A DNA stretch of 15,991 bases from Lachnospiraceae bacterium UBA4711 (GCA_002404515.1 DHJV01000104.1:1-15991), one strand, 5' to 3'. Positions 1 through 8,376 are shown, counted from the first letter of the stretch. The notes: generated from the letters alone by a model not told the origin. Numbers and translations: made by a program.

Positions 1-557
1 ATCAGATCCAAGAACAGCATGCCACGGCCAACATAACGCTTTGCAATGCTGACAACCAGTCGGAGATTTGCCTCTGCCAGCTTCTGCTTTGCCTTCTCAT
101 CGCCGGCTTCCATCCGCTTTGCCAACTCAATCTCTTCCTCAGCAGTCAACAATGGCACCTTACCAATCTCCTTCAGATACATACGAACCGGATCTTCGAT
201 GCTGACACCATCTGGTACAGACAGATCAATTTTCTCAATGTCGATATCAGCATCTTCTGCATCATCCAGAATCATATCATCCAAAATTTCATCGTCCTCT
301 TCTGTCTCTGACAAAACAGCTACATGATGTTCATCCAGATAATCAAAAATCTTCGTCATCATATCTGTATTCAGCTCGATATCGGGCTTTCCAACAAAAT
401 AGTTGACAATCTCCGTGTCGATCAAAGTATTATCATTTTTCTTCGCCATATCGACAAGATTGTCCAAATGTTCTTTCATCTGGTCTGAATTCATGATGTT
501 CTCACTTGTCGCCTTTGTTGTCTGTTTTGTTTCCTTATCTGTTACTTTCTTTGCCAT
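1..557 (-). CDS. rpoD: RNA polymerase primary sigma factor RpoD (N-terminal part, runs off the window)
   Basis: This is the housekeeping sigma-70 factor, which directs core RNA polymerase to -35/-10 promoters. About 185 codons are visible and the frame stays open to base 1, so the 3' end lies outside. The N-terminal part resembles region 1.1 and is followed by an acidic Glu/Asp-rich stretch. A classical region 1.2 then begins with DPVRMYLKEIGKVPLLT, and NLRLVVSIAKRYVGRGM is the start of region 2. An in-frame ATG four codons upstream (567-569) is possible, but the GGAAGG Shine-Dalgarno touches it directly, so the ATG at 555-557 is better spaced. It follows the dnaG stop by 32 bp, the usual arrangement of the macromolecular-synthesis operon, and is probably co-transcribed with dgt and dnaG. 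I saw no separate promoter in the short gap, but one inside dnaG cannot be excluded. Confidence 0.95.
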   Translation of the reverse strand, partial: MAKKVTDKETKQTTKATSENIMNSDQMKEHLDNLVDMAKKNDNTLIDTEIVNYFVGKPDIELNTDMMTKIFDYLDEHHVAVLSETEEDDEILDDMILDDAEDADIDIEKIDLSVPDGVSIEDPVRMYLKEIGKVPLLTAEEEIELAKRMEAGDEKAKQKLAEANLRLVVSIAKRYVGRGMLFLDL

Positions 558-589
558 TTTAGGTTCCATCCTTCCATTGTGATTATATT

Positions 590-2401
590 CTATCCATTCT
601 TTAACGAAATATGCAATTTCGTGAGTCTTGCCTTCTCTGCAATTACCTCCGGCAGTTTCTCCGGGTTATCTGTGATATGTGCAAGCTCATAATCAATTCG
701 CGCCATCTTGACTTTCCTTACCAAATCGTTAATGACGCGTTCCCTTTCATCCTCCGCGATCTCCACATCCAGTTCGGTCTGTAGAATCTTCGCAACCAGC
801 CGTTGTTTTTCTATATCTTCAAACAAATTTACGATTGCTGCCGGATTCACCGTTCCCGTCTCATGGTACTGATCAAATAACCGTTTTGCCACAGTGTGGT
901 AATCTTCATCAACGAAGTCATCCTCCGACAGGATTCCTTCGAGCTGCCGAAACAGCTCCGGCTTTCCAACCATCCATGTGAGCAACAGCCGCTGTGGCTG
1001 TGTCTCCCGGTCAGCCGCCTCATCCCTTGCATTCCTGCTTCCCTCTGGAGGCGATGTTGCCGCCACTGGTCTTATAACCGCTTCTGTATCATCTGCCTGT
1101 GGCTGCAGTCCCATCGTTCCATACCGCGTTACCATCGCTTTCAGGTCTGCCGCATCCATGTTATATTTCTCTGCAACCGCTTCAATATAACTGTGCCGTA
1201 CAACCGGTTCATCCAATGCAGACAAGCGTTTCGCTGTTTCCTTTGCAAAGCGGATTTTCTCTTCTGGATCTCTCAGATTATATCCCTGTGCGATACCATC
1301 TATCTCAAACACGATTCCGGTTACTGCATTGGCAATCCGTTCCTCAAACGCATCCTTTCCAAGATTATGTATAAACTCATCCGGATCTTTATATGGTTTC
1401 AGGTCGATCACTCTGGTAGAGATTCCTACCTCCCGCATAATGCCGATTGCTTTCATCGTTGCTTTTCTTCCAGCCCCGTCGCTGTCATACGCCAGATACA
1501 CCTCATCGGTATATCGTTTTACGATCGTTGCATGTCCCATCGTAAGCGCCGTGCCAAGGGATGCTGCCGCATTGTCAAATCCCGCCTGATGCATTGCTAT
1601 AACATCCATATATCCCTCGCACAGGATGATTCCTCTTCGTTTGGATCTGCGCGCAATATTCATTGCAAACAGCGTATGGCTTTTATCAAAGACTGCCGTC
1701 TCTTTCGTGTTGATATATTTCGGCAATCCATCCCCTAACACACGACCGCCAAAGCCAACAACCTTTCCATTGATATCCATAATCGGCACCATCGCCCGAT
1801 TCCAAAACATGTCCTGCCCGCCCCGGCGTTCATCGATGCGTACCAGGCCAGAATCCTTCATCTGTGCATCCGTATATCCCTGTTTCTTCAAATACCGGTA
1901 CAGATCGTTCTCATAAATATTTGCATATCCCAGCCCAAACCGTTGAATCGTGTCATCCGAAAATCCCCGGTCATGATAGTATTCCAACGCGTGCTTACCG
2001 GCCGGAGTCGCAGTCAGTAAATAGTTAAAATAGATCGCAGCTGTCCGGTTCATATCTTTCAAAACCATTTTGTAATTTTCTCTTTGTCGCTGCTCTTTGG
2101 AGAAATTCTGTTCCGGCAAGCTAACGCCTGCGCGTTCTGCCAGCATCTTAAGCGCTTCCGGAAATGAGAAGTTCTCATATTCCATCACAAACGTGATTAC
2201 ATTTCCTCCGACACCGCACCCAAAGCAATGATACATCTGCTTATCCCGGTTTACATGAAAAGACGGCGTTTTCTCATGATGAAACGGGCAGCACGCCATA
2301 TAGGAATTTCCTCGGCGTTTCAAGGTGACATATCCGCCAATCACATCCACAATATCGTTGCGGCTCCGAACCTCTTCAATTACATCTTCTGAATAATACA
2401 A
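590..2401 (-). CDS. dnaG: DNA primase DnaG
   Basis: Synthesises RNA primers for lagging-strand replication and works with the replicative helicase. The protein is 603 residues, normal for the family. The N-terminal CHC2 zinc ribbon is intact: C38 and H41 in CCPFHHEKTPSF, and C59 and C62 in YHCFGC. The catalytic core follows, with the TOPRIM glutamate in EGYMDV (E262) and the DxD acid pair in AYDSDGAG (D306, D308). The less conserved C-terminal part, from about residue 470, is the helicase-interaction region. The start codon is TTG (2399-2401), preceded by AGAGGAAG a few bases upstream. The first internal ATG (residue 35) would cut into the zinc ribbon, so TTG is the only sensible start. It lies 45 bp downstream of dgt and 32 bp upstream of rpoD. 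Confidence 0.97.
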   Translation of the reverse strand: MYYSEDVIEEVRSRNDIVDVIGGYVTLKRRGNSYMACCPFHHEKTPSFHVNRDKQMYHCFGCGVGGNVITFVMEYENFSFPEALKMLAERAGVSLPEQNFSKEQRQRENYKMVLKDMNRTAAIYFNYLLTATPAGKHALEYYHDRGFSDDTIQRFGLGYANIYENDLYRYLKKQGYTDAQMKDSGLVRIDERRGGQDMFWNRAMVPIMDINGKVVGFGGRVLGDGLPKYINTKETAVFDKSHTLFAMNIARRSKRRGIILCEGYMDVIAMHQAGFDNAAASLGTALTMGHATIVKRYTDEVYLAYDSDGAGRKATMKAIGIMREVGISTRVIDLKPYKDPDEFIHNLGKDAFEERIANAVTGIVFEIDGIAQGYNLRDPEEKIRFAKETAKRLSALDEPVVRHSYIEAVAEKYNMDAADLKAMVTRYGTMGLQPQADDTEAVIRPVAATSPPEGSRNARDEAADRETQPQRLLLTWMVGKPELFRQLEGILSEDDFVDEDYHTVAKRLFDQYHETGTVNPAAIVNLFEDIEKQRLVAKILQTELDVEIAEDERERVINDLVRKVKMARIDYELAHITDNPEKLPEVIAEKARLTKLHISLKNG

Positions 2402-2446
2402 CTGTCTTCCTCTATTCTTATCGACTCTAATTCTACGTTTCTACGT

Positions 2447-3454
2447 TTATTCCTTACTCCACGATTTCGGAATAAATATCTTCTTCGCCGTATCAATCGC
2501 ATAATTATCTGTCATGCCTGCTATATAATCACAGATTACCGTTTCCTTCGGTTCTCCCTGTTCAATAAATCTCTGATATTCCTCCGGAAGCCACACTTCA
2601 TGCTCCATAAATTCTTCATACAGCATCCCAATCAGGCGCTCTGCTTTCACTTCCTCGCTTTTCGCAACCGGATTGGTATACAGATCCTGAAACATAAATT
2701 TACGTAATTCCCGAAACGCCTGCTGATATTCTTCTGGCAAAACCACATCCTCGACATGGCTGCTTGCCTTTACAACTATATGGATCAATGTATTGATCCG
2801 ATCACGTGTACTATGACCTAACAGGTTTGTACATTCCGCCGGCAGCATTTCTTCTGTCAATATACCTGCACGGATACCATCATCAATATCGTGATTGACA
2901 TATGCGATTTTGTCTGACAGCCGGACAATCTTCCCTTCCAAAGTTGCCGGTTCACATGCACTACGATGATTCAAAATACCATCTCGTACTTCCCATGTCA
3001 GATTCAAACCTGCACCATTTTTCTCCAGGTGTTCCACTACACGGATGCTTTGCTCATTGTGGCAAAATGGTTTGGATGTGTACTTGGAGAGTGCCCGTTC
3101 TCCAACATGTCCAAACGGCGTATGTCCCAGATCATGTCCCAGAGCAATTGCTTCAACCAAATCTTCATTCAGATAAAGGGATCTGGCAATCGTCCGTCCA
3201 ATCTGTGCTACTTCCAGCGTATGTGTCAGTCTGGTCCGGTAATGATCTCCTCCCAGCGACAAAAAGACCTGCGTCTTATGTTTCATCCGACGGAATGATT
3301 TGGAATGCAAAATCCTATCCCGATCCCGTTGAAATTCTGTACGCAAATCACATTTTTCTTCCTGCCTTACCCGTCCTTTTGTCCGATCCGCAAAACAGGC
3401 ACATGTACGATAGATTTGATGTTCTCTTTTTTCTAATTCTTCTCGAATTGTCAA
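2447..3454 (-). CDS. dgt: dGTPase-like HD-domain deoxynucleoside triphosphate triphosphohydrolase
   Basis: Member of the Dgt family, which hydrolyses dGTP or other dNTPs to the nucleoside plus tripolyphosphate and so affects the dNTP pool. The 335-residue length fits the short Gram-positive branch. The HD metal site is complete: H78 in RTRLTHTLEVAQ, H107-D108 in ALGHDLGHTPFG, and D181 in LSDKIAYVNHD. The family's N-terminal RILHSKSFRRMKHKTQVF block is present at residues 47-64. The start codon is TTG (3452-3454), with an AAGGG ribosome binding site 9 bases upstream. It is first in dgt-dnaG-rpoD. The upstream DNA has an A/T-rich -10-like stretch (3493-3504) but no convincing -35. Substrate preference cannot be read from sequence. 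Confidence 0.93.
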   Translation of the reverse strand: MTIREELEKREHQIYRTCACFADRTKGRVRQEEKCDLRTEFQRDRDRILHSKSFRRMKHKTQVFLSLGGDHYRTRLTHTLEVAQIGRTIARSLYLNEDLVEAIALGHDLGHTPFGHVGERALSKYTSKPFCHNEQSIRVVEHLEKNGAGLNLTWEVRDGILNHRSACEPATLEGKIVRLSDKIAYVNHDIDDGIRAGILTEEMLPAECTNLLGHSTRDRINTLIHIVVKASSHVEDVVLPEEYQQAFRELRKFMFQDLYTNPVAKSEEVKAERLIGMLYEEFMEHEVWLPEEYQRFIEQGEPKETVICDYIAGMTDNYAIDTAKKIFIPKSWSKE

Positions 3455-3534
3455 TCTTTTTTCCCTTCGTTCTTACCAAAACTCACCTATATAATATATT
3501 CCACACTTTTCTCATTTTCCCTTTATTTTTTTAC

Positions 3535-3573
3535 AAAAAAATACGAAACAGCCTACCATAAACTGTTTCGTAT
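3535..3573 (-). terminator. Intrinsic terminator downstream of the PrsA-like gene
   Basis: A perfect 11-bp stem, ATACGAAACAG (3541-3551) with CTGTTTCGTAT (3563-3573), encloses an 11-base loop. On the minus strand it is followed at once by a run of seven Ts. It lies 26 bp past the stop of the foldase gene and separates that gene from the dgt operon. Confidence 0.9.
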
Positions 3574-3599
3574 TTGTATCTTTGACTAATAAAGCATAT

Positions 3600-4739
3600 T
3601 TAGTTTGATCCAGTACCTGATGTGGACGAAGAGCCATTTAACAAGCCGCCGTCAGCCAATGACTGTGCCAAGCCAGTTAAATCATAATCTGCCCATACAG
3701 TACCTTCCATATCTTTCTCCGTATCAACCTCGATTGTACTAAGCCACTGTTCTTCCAGTTTATCAAACTGATCATCAACCGTATCACTAGCAACCGCATA
3801 TGCATAATTCTTCAACAGTTCTTGATCGTGATCCGACTTCATATGAATGACTGCATAGCCAAGATTCTCCTCCAGCACGCCAGAGCAATCACCAGCCTTC
3901 ATGTTCTCCACCGCTTTATTGACACTATCCGTAAAGCTTCCTACGTAACCGGTTCTCTCAAAATAATAATTGGAAACTCCATATTTTGCTGCAAGGGTTT
4001 CTGCATCGCCTCCTGCTTCCAGTTCCTTTAACAGAGCCTCTGCATTTTCCTTTGCCTTTTGCTTTGCTGCATCATCCACATATTTATAGCTTCCATCAGT
4101 ATTAGTTGCTGGAGTATCATCGTCTGTCGTCTCTACAGTCGGGAACAGGACATAATCAAAAACCATGAAATTATAGTCCTTTACTTTTTCTTCCACATCA
4201 TCCTGTATTGTCTTACCCATATCATTCTTGATATCGTTTTCAAACTTTGATACATATGTCTGCTCTGTAAAGACCTTGCGAACCACATCCTCTGAGATTC
4301 CATATCTTTCCAGCAAACCATCCGGCATAGACTTCAGGAAATTGTTGATTGTGTTATTCGTCGTTTCCATATCACTGTCATCCAGCGTTACATCATTATG
4401 CTGTGTAACATCATATAAAATCTTTGTTGTACGAATTAAAGACAATGTCTGTTCCTTGTATGTATCCGGATTTGCCTTTATCGACGCCAGCGTACCATTG
4501 TTTGTTACCATTGCCTGAATCGCATACACCAAAAGTTCATCCATATATATATCATAATCGCCAATCACCATGACCTTTGTTGTAGATGCCTCTTCCTGTG
4601 TCATCGTTCCAACATTAGACGATTCCTTCTTCGAACTGCTCAGCCCATTACTACAACCAGTCAGCGATACTGCAGCCATGCTCAATGCAAGCAAAGAAGC
4701 AACCACTTGTTTCTTTAAATTCTTCTTACCTTTAATCAT
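3600..4739 (-). CDS. PrsA/SurA-like peptidyl-prolyl isomerase-type foldase lipoprotein
   Basis: A probable extracytoplasmic folding factor for secreted proteins, anchored outside the membrane as a lipoprotein. A basic N-terminus and hydrophobic stretch end in the lipobox LTGC (Cys29). Residues 45-185 look like the SurA/PrsA N-terminal chaperone region. About 190-300 resembles a PpiC-type parvulin domain (FDYVLFPT, then GYVGSF, then ENLGYAVIHM). The tail is Gly/Ser-rich. Parvulin domains normally carry His in the first strand (SHIL type) and in GYHII; here these read DYVL (195-198) and GYAVI (294-298), so isomerase activity is doubtful and the protein may act only as a chaperone. ATG start with GGAGG six bases upstream. 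It is monocistronic: own promoter upstream, terminator downstream. The family call is solid; catalytic competence is inferred to be weak. Confidence 0.82.
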   Translation of the reverse strand: MIKGKKNLKKQVVASLLALSMAAVSLTGCSNGLSSSKKESSNVGTMTQEEASTTKVMVIGDYDIYMDELLVYAIQAMVTNNGTLASIKANPDTYKEQTLSLIRTTKILYDVTQHNDVTLDDSDMETTNNTINNFLKSMPDGLLERYGISEDVVRKVFTEQTYVSKFENDIKNDMGKTIQDDVEEKVKDYNFMVFDYVLFPTVETTDDDTPATNTDGSYKYVDDAAKQKAKENAEALLKELEAGGDAETLAAKYGVSNYYFERTGYVGSFTDSVNKAVENMKAGDCSGVLEENLGYAVIHMKSDHDQELLKNYAYAVASDTVDDQFDKLEEQWLSTIEVDTEKDMEGTVWADYDLTGLAQSLADGGLLNGSSSTSGTGSN

Positions 4740-4775
4740 CTTGGTCCTCCAACCCTTTCTTTATATGCATGTTCT

Positions 4776-4804
4776 ATTTTACTTTTCTTTTCGTCTATCG
4801 TCAA
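4776..4804 (-). promoter_or_regulatory. Sigma-A type promoter of the PrsA-like gene
   Basis: On the minus strand, TTGACG (4799-4804), exactly 17 bp of spacer, then TAAAAT (4776-4781). Each hexamer matches the consensus at five of six positions. Transcription would start about 30 bases upstream of the ATG. Confidence 0.8.
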
Positions 4805-4849
4805 CTCTTTTCACAGTAAATACACAGAAAGCAATCATTTATCAGGCAT

Positions 4850-4878
4850 AAAAAAAGGACCGCTTACGCGATCCTTTT
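4850..4878 (-). terminator. Intrinsic terminator of the sugar ABC operon
   Basis: The minus-strand stem AAAAGGATCGC / GCGGTCCTTTT (11 pairs, one G-U) closes a GTAA loop, which is a GNRA tetraloop. A T-run follows. It begins 13 bp after the stop of the last permease gene. Confidence 0.92.
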
Positions 4879-4891
4879 AAAATCTTTGAAA

Positions 4892-5773
4892 TTACTCCTT
4901 TACACCACCAAGAGCAACACCGGCAATGATGTACTTTGACAATGCGAAGTATACAATGAAGATAGGCAATACTGTCAGGAACAATCCAAGGTAGATAACA
5001 CCATAGTCCTGTCTGAACTGCTCTGAACGAAGAGCCATGATGAACATAGGCAATGTTTTCTTTGCTGTATCTGTCAACATCATAGAAGGTGTATACAAGT
5101 TGTTCCATGATGTGATGAAAGCGAAGATTGCCTGTGTAGCCATAGCCGGCTTCATCAAAGGTAATGCAATCTTATTGAATGTAGAAAACTCACCAGAACC
5201 ATCAATTCTGGCAGCCTCAATAATCTCAATTGAAAGACCTGTTGCCATATACTGCTTCATAAAGTAATATGTAGCAGGCGATGCTGCAGCAGGAAGAATC
5301 AGTGGCCAGTAAGAATCATACAGATTGATCTTCATCATGAACTGCATGAAACCGATGATAGATACCTGTGCAGGAATCATCATGATAGCCATAATAAATG
5401 TATGAGCCGCATTCTTCAACTTAAAGTTGTATACTGTAAGACCATAAGCTGTCAATGTAGAACAATATACTGTAAGGATTGTAGATGGTACAGAGATAAT
5501 TGCACTGTGAAGCATAGCGCCCCAAAGTGAAGTACCAACACCTTCTGCCTTTGCCATCAATCCTGAAAAGTTCTTACCAAACTGCGCGAAAGAACCAGGA
5601 AGCAAATGCACACCTTGCTTGATTGTGTTTGAATCCAATGTTGAGTTCACGATCATCAAATAGAACGGGAACACACTGATGATACAAAGCAATACACAAA
5701 TAACTGTTCTAAATATCTTCGTTGCACGAATACGTCCTGAGTAGCTTGCCTCAACTTCTGCGTTTTTAGCCAT
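4892..5773 (-). CDS. CUT1-family carbohydrate ABC transporter permease, MalG type
   Basis: An inner-membrane channel subunit of a sugar importer. It has 293 residues, about six hydrophobic segments (the first near residues 20-44), and the cytoplasmic EAA loop EAARIDGSGEFSTFNKIALP (186-205) that docks the ATPase. C-terminal position in the operon and the lack of a long N-terminal extension fit the MalG/MsmG/YcjP branch. ATG start; its Shine-Dalgarno AAGGGGGTG (minus, 5782-5790) overlaps the stop codon of the preceding permease gene, which suggests translational coupling. It is the last gene before the terminator. No ATPase gene is present, so a shared MsmX/UgpC-type ATPase encoded elsewhere presumably energises the system. 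The sugar cannot be deduced. Confidence 0.92.
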   Translation of the reverse strand: MAKNAEVEASYSGRIRATKIFRTVICVLLCIISVFPFYLMIVNSTLDSNTIKQGVHLLPGSFAQFGKNFSGLMAKAEGVGTSLWGAMLHSAIISVPSTILTVYCSTLTAYGLTVYNFKLKNAAHTFIMAIMMIPAQVSIIGFMQFMMKINLYDSYWPLILPAAASPATYYFMKQYMATGLSIEIIEAARIDGSGEFSTFNKIALPLMKPAMATQAIFAFITSWNNLYTPSMMLTDTAKKTLPMFIMALRSEQFRQDYGVIYLGLFLTVLPIFIVYFALSKYIIAGVALGGVKE

Positions 5774-5788
5774 TATTCGTACACCCCC

Positions 5789-6772
5789 TTATCGAATTAC
5801 AGCATGCTTCTGCTTCGGCTGTCTGTCTTTTGTTACAGCGAAGAAGACGATACTGATTACCATTGTTACAAGGAACAGGATAATAGATGAAGCGGCTGCT
5901 TTACCATAATCCTTAGATGTGAATCCAAGTGACTTGATCCACATTGTAATTGTCTCTGATGCATAGTTTGGCTTACCATTGAAGGACTGGTCAACGTTGA
6001 ACAGAGATGGAATATCATACATCTGCAAACCACCGATAGCGGATGTTACCAGATTGTACTGGATAATCGGCTTCAACAGTGGCAATGTAATCTTAAAGAA
6101 CTGCTGCTTGCTGTTTGCTCCATCTACCATGGCAGCTTCGTAGAGTGATGGGCTGATACCTAAGATACCTGCAATGAGGACGATCATAGAGTTACCATAC
6201 CACATCCAGAACTGCATGAATGCAATCAATCCGATTGTGCCACCAGGGCTCTCCATGAAGTCATACTTCTGTCCGATGATATGTGCATTTCTAAGCATCA
6301 TAGCGATAGGACCGTTTGCGTTAAACAAACTATAGAACAATACGGCGATGGAAGATGCTGTGATAATGTTCGGCATGAACATCATGATCTTGAATGCGCC
6401 CTGTCCTTTTAATTTTACGACTGTATCTGTAAACCAAGAAGCCAGAAGCAATGCCAAGAGGATCTGTGGAATAAAGTTCAAAACCCAAATCTTCAATGTG
6501 TTGCCAATGGTCTTGACTGTCATGGTGTCAAACCATGATACAACCTCAAGGCTCTTTCCAGAACCCTTTGTAGTTGCAAGTACCATTACATAGTTCTTAA
6601 GTCCATTAAAGTTTGGACCCTGGAACTTTCCAAGTTTAATCTGGTAATATTCTACAAAACTGAGGTAAAAAGTATAAATCAACGGATACAGCTGGAATAC
6701 AAAAAATATTAAGAAGAATGGGAGTATGAAGAAGTATCCATACTTACCATATTCAACTGTCTTTTTCTTCAT
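5789..6772 (-). CDS. CUT1-family carbohydrate ABC transporter permease, MalF type
   Basis: Partner channel subunit of the sugar importer, 327 residues. The first membrane segment (about 12-38, YFFILPFFLIFFVFQLYPLI) is typical of MalF/UgpA/MsmF proteins. The EAA loop YEAAMVDGANSKQQFFKITL lies at 211-230 and further membrane segments follow to near residue 315. ATG start with GGGGAAG upstream. It sits between the binding-protein gene (189 bp away, with two hairpins in the gap) and the MalG-type gene (15 bp away). The two permeases should form the heterodimeric pore. Confidence 0.92.
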   Translation of the reverse strand: MKKKTVEYGKYGYFFILPFFLIFFVFQLYPLIYTFYLSFVEYYQIKLGKFQGPNFNGLKNYVMVLATTKGSGKSLEVVSWFDTMTVKTIGNTLKIWVLNFIPQILLALLLASWFTDTVVKLKGQGAFKIMMFMPNIITASSIAVLFYSLFNANGPIAMMLRNAHIIGQKYDFMESPGGTIGLIAFMQFWMWYGNSMIVLIAGILGISPSLYEAAMVDGANSKQQFFKITLPLLKPIIQYNLVTSAIGGLQMYDIPSLFNVDQSFNGKPNYASETITMWIKSLGFTSKDYGKAAASSIILFLVTMVISIVFFAVTKDRQPKQKHAVIR

Positions 6773-6826
6773 GATTTCACTTCCCCAACCTTTTCATAAT
6801 TTTTAAACATATTTTTCGCGTCCCCC

Positions 6827-6880
6827 GTTAGACATTTTACAGGTAATACTGATGGGAGTATTATCTGTAAAATGCCTAAC
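6827..6880 (-). promoter_or_regulatory. Long intercistronic stem-loop between binding protein and permease genes
   Basis: Two 24-base arms (6827-6850 and 6857-6880) pair around a 6-base loop with only two mismatches on the minus strand; the core is CATTTTACAG paired with CTGTAAAATG. Downstream on the transcript come G residues, not a T-run, so it is unlikely to be an efficient terminator. A role in mRNA stability or processing, giving more binding protein than permease, is inferred. Confidence 0.6.
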
Positions 6881-6899
6881 AGCGGTATGTTTTTTTAAA

Positions 6900-6927
6900 T
6901 TATGCACCGGGCGTACCCGGTGCATAA
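6900..6927 (-). promoter_or_regulatory. GC-rich hairpin just after the binding-protein gene
   Basis: A perfect 12-bp stem, TTATGCACCGGG / CCCGGTGCATAA. On the minus strand the loop is TACG, a UNCG-type tetraloop. Only three Ts follow before an A-run, so it would be a partial terminator or a 3'-end protector rather than a full stop. It starts 34 bp after the binding-protein stop codon. Confidence 0.65.
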
Positions 6928-6961
6928 CCATAAATTCATATCAAATATAGTTTCCAGTAAA

Positions 6962-8362
6962 TTACTCTACTGTAAGGTTCTGGTAACCATCTCTGATAGA
7001 CTGCTTGATTGCCTCAACAGCGTCATCAACAGTTGAAAGTTCACCTGAGTTGTATGCCTCTGAAGCATTGTCAAGGTAACCATTGAATGTTGAATCGTAC
7101 TCTGTAGCGTACTGAAGGTTGATCTTCTCTGCATTGTCAGCCCATGTCTGAAGTGGGTTAGCGCCACCAAGAACTGGAGACTCACCCTTACCATCAGCGA
7201 TAAGCTTAGCAACTGCAGCCTTGTTGTTTACGAAGTCAAGAGTCTCATCTGAGAGCTTGTACATTGTGTCTGTATCACAGCAAAGTGTGTAAAGAACAAG
7301 TGCAGCAAGTTCCTTGTTAGGACACTGATCTGTTACACCAAGGTATGTACCGCCCCAGTGATATGTTGTAGGGCCCTGGCACATATTTCTCTTTCCGTAT
7401 GTCTCAGAACCTTCCTCATCATTGATTGACCAGTAAACAAACCATGTACATCCGAAGTAACCAAATACATCGTCTGTGAAGTCTGTATTCCAGCCATCTG
7501 ACCACTGAGCGTTGTTGTTTGTGTACTCACCATCGTAAAGCTTCTTAGCGAACTCAAGATACTCTGTGATAACTGGGTCGATGTTAACTGTGTCGTTCTC
7601 TACCCATGCAGATGTTCTCTGATCGATAATAGGCTTCTTAGCATCTGAAGGGCCAGAAAGCATCTTGTAACCAGCCTGCTTCATCTTCTCAGCTGTATCA
7701 AGGAATGTATCCCAATCCTTTACATATTCCTGAACGTCAGCTGGATCAGATGTTCCGAGAACTTCCTCAGCAATATCTGTTCTGTAAATGAAACATCCAG
7801 GTGTTGCCTGCCAGCACATACCCTTAAGCTTGCCATCGATTGTAGCATAGTCAACTGTATACTGGTAAGCGTTGCTGTACATATCAGCTGTAATTCCAAG
7901 ATCCTCAACAGGAACGATTGACTCAGAATTCAGGAAGTACAGAGCAACATCATCATCACAAGCGATGATTGAAGGTACCTTGTCACCGCCGTTAGCGATA
8001 GCATTCTCGATTGCACTCTTGTACTCATCAGATGTTCCGCCAAGTCCAAGGTTCTCATACTGAATGAGGTCAGCATACTGAGGATACTTATCCTTTACAT
8101 ACTGAAGTCTGTCACCAAGCTCTGTATTCCATGAGTATACATAGATTGGATCGCTGTCTTCTGCAGGCATTGGAAGAGCTACCTCTGCGTTTGATGCTGA
8201 TGCGTCATCTGCTGTAGCGTCATCTGTTGCGGCTGCCTCTGTTGTTGTAGCCTCTGTTGTAGCCTCTGTTGTTGTGTCCTCTTTCTTGTCGCCACAAGCT
8301 ACAAGAGAAAGTCCCATTGCAAGTGCCAATGACAATGCCATTGCTTTTTTAAATTTCTTCAC
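6962..8362 (-). CDS. Extracellular sugar-binding lipoprotein of a CUT1 ABC transporter (solute-binding family 1)
   Basis: Captures the sugar outside the cell and delivers it to the two downstream permeases. The 466-residue protein starts with a lipoprotein signal ending in LVAC (Cys23). A low-complexity Thr/Glu/Ala/Asp linker follows (about 28-60), probably a flexible tether from membrane to binding domain. The folded part, about 65-466, shows features of family-1 binding proteins: YVYSWNTELGDRLQ at its start, GCFIYRTDIAEEVLG and a Trp/Tyr-rich central region (WSDGWNTDFTDDVFGYFG) likely to line the sugar site. The start codon is GTG (8360-8362), seven Ts after AGGAGGG. It is first in the operon, behind a promoter and a leader of roughly 230 bases. 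Two hairpins separate it from the permease genes, as is common where binding protein must be in excess. The ligand is unknown. Confidence 0.93.
   Translation of the reverse strand: MKKFKKAMALSLALAMGLSLVACGDKKEDTTTEATTEATTTEAAATDDATADDASASNAEVALPMPAEDSDPIYVYSWNTELGDRLQYVKDKYPQYADLIQYENLGLGGTSDEYKSAIENAIANGGDKVPSIIACDDDVALYFLNSESIVPVEDLGITADMYSNAYQYTVDYATIDGKLKGMCWQATPGCFIYRTDIAEEVLGTSDPADVQEYVKDWDTFLDTAEKMKQAGYKMLSGPSDAKKPIIDQRTSAWVENDTVNIDPVITEYLEFAKKLYDGEYTNNNAQWSDGWNTDFTDDVFGYFGCTWFVYWSINDEEGSETYGKRNMCQGPTTYHWGGTYLGVTDQCPNKELAALVLYTLCCDTDTMYKLSDETLDFVNNKAAVAKLIADGKGESPVLGGANPLQTWADNAEKINLQYATEYDSTFNGYLDNASEAYNSGELSTVDDAVEAIKQSIRDGYQNLTVE
8235..8279 (-). repeat. Low-complexity tandem repeat encoding the lipoprotein linker
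   Basis: Two perfect 12-bp units (plus strand GTTGTAGCCTCT, 8244-8267) are flanked by near copies. They encode the TTEATTEATTTEA part of the linker. Unit length is a multiple of three, so copy-number change would alter linker length without shifting the frame. Confidence 0.7.
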
Positions 8363-8376
8363 AAAAAAACCCTCCT

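Noticed and set aside
896..1738. A 280-codon open frame on the plus strand within dnaG
   Set aside because: It lies entirely antisense to a fully conserved primase. Its product is rich in Cys, His, Ile and Arg without domains and there is no ribosome binding site, so it is a shadow of dnaG codon usage.
2902..3561. A 219-codon plus-strand open frame over dgt and the upstream gap
   Set aside because: Antisense to the HD domain of dgt; its last part reads through the A/T-rich intergenic DNA and the terminator. No protein-like features.
6900..6927. Reading the GC-rich hairpin as the terminator of the binding-protein gene
   Set aside because: The transcript has only three Ts after the stem before an A-run, so full termination is unlikely, and the permeases downstream have no promoter I can see.
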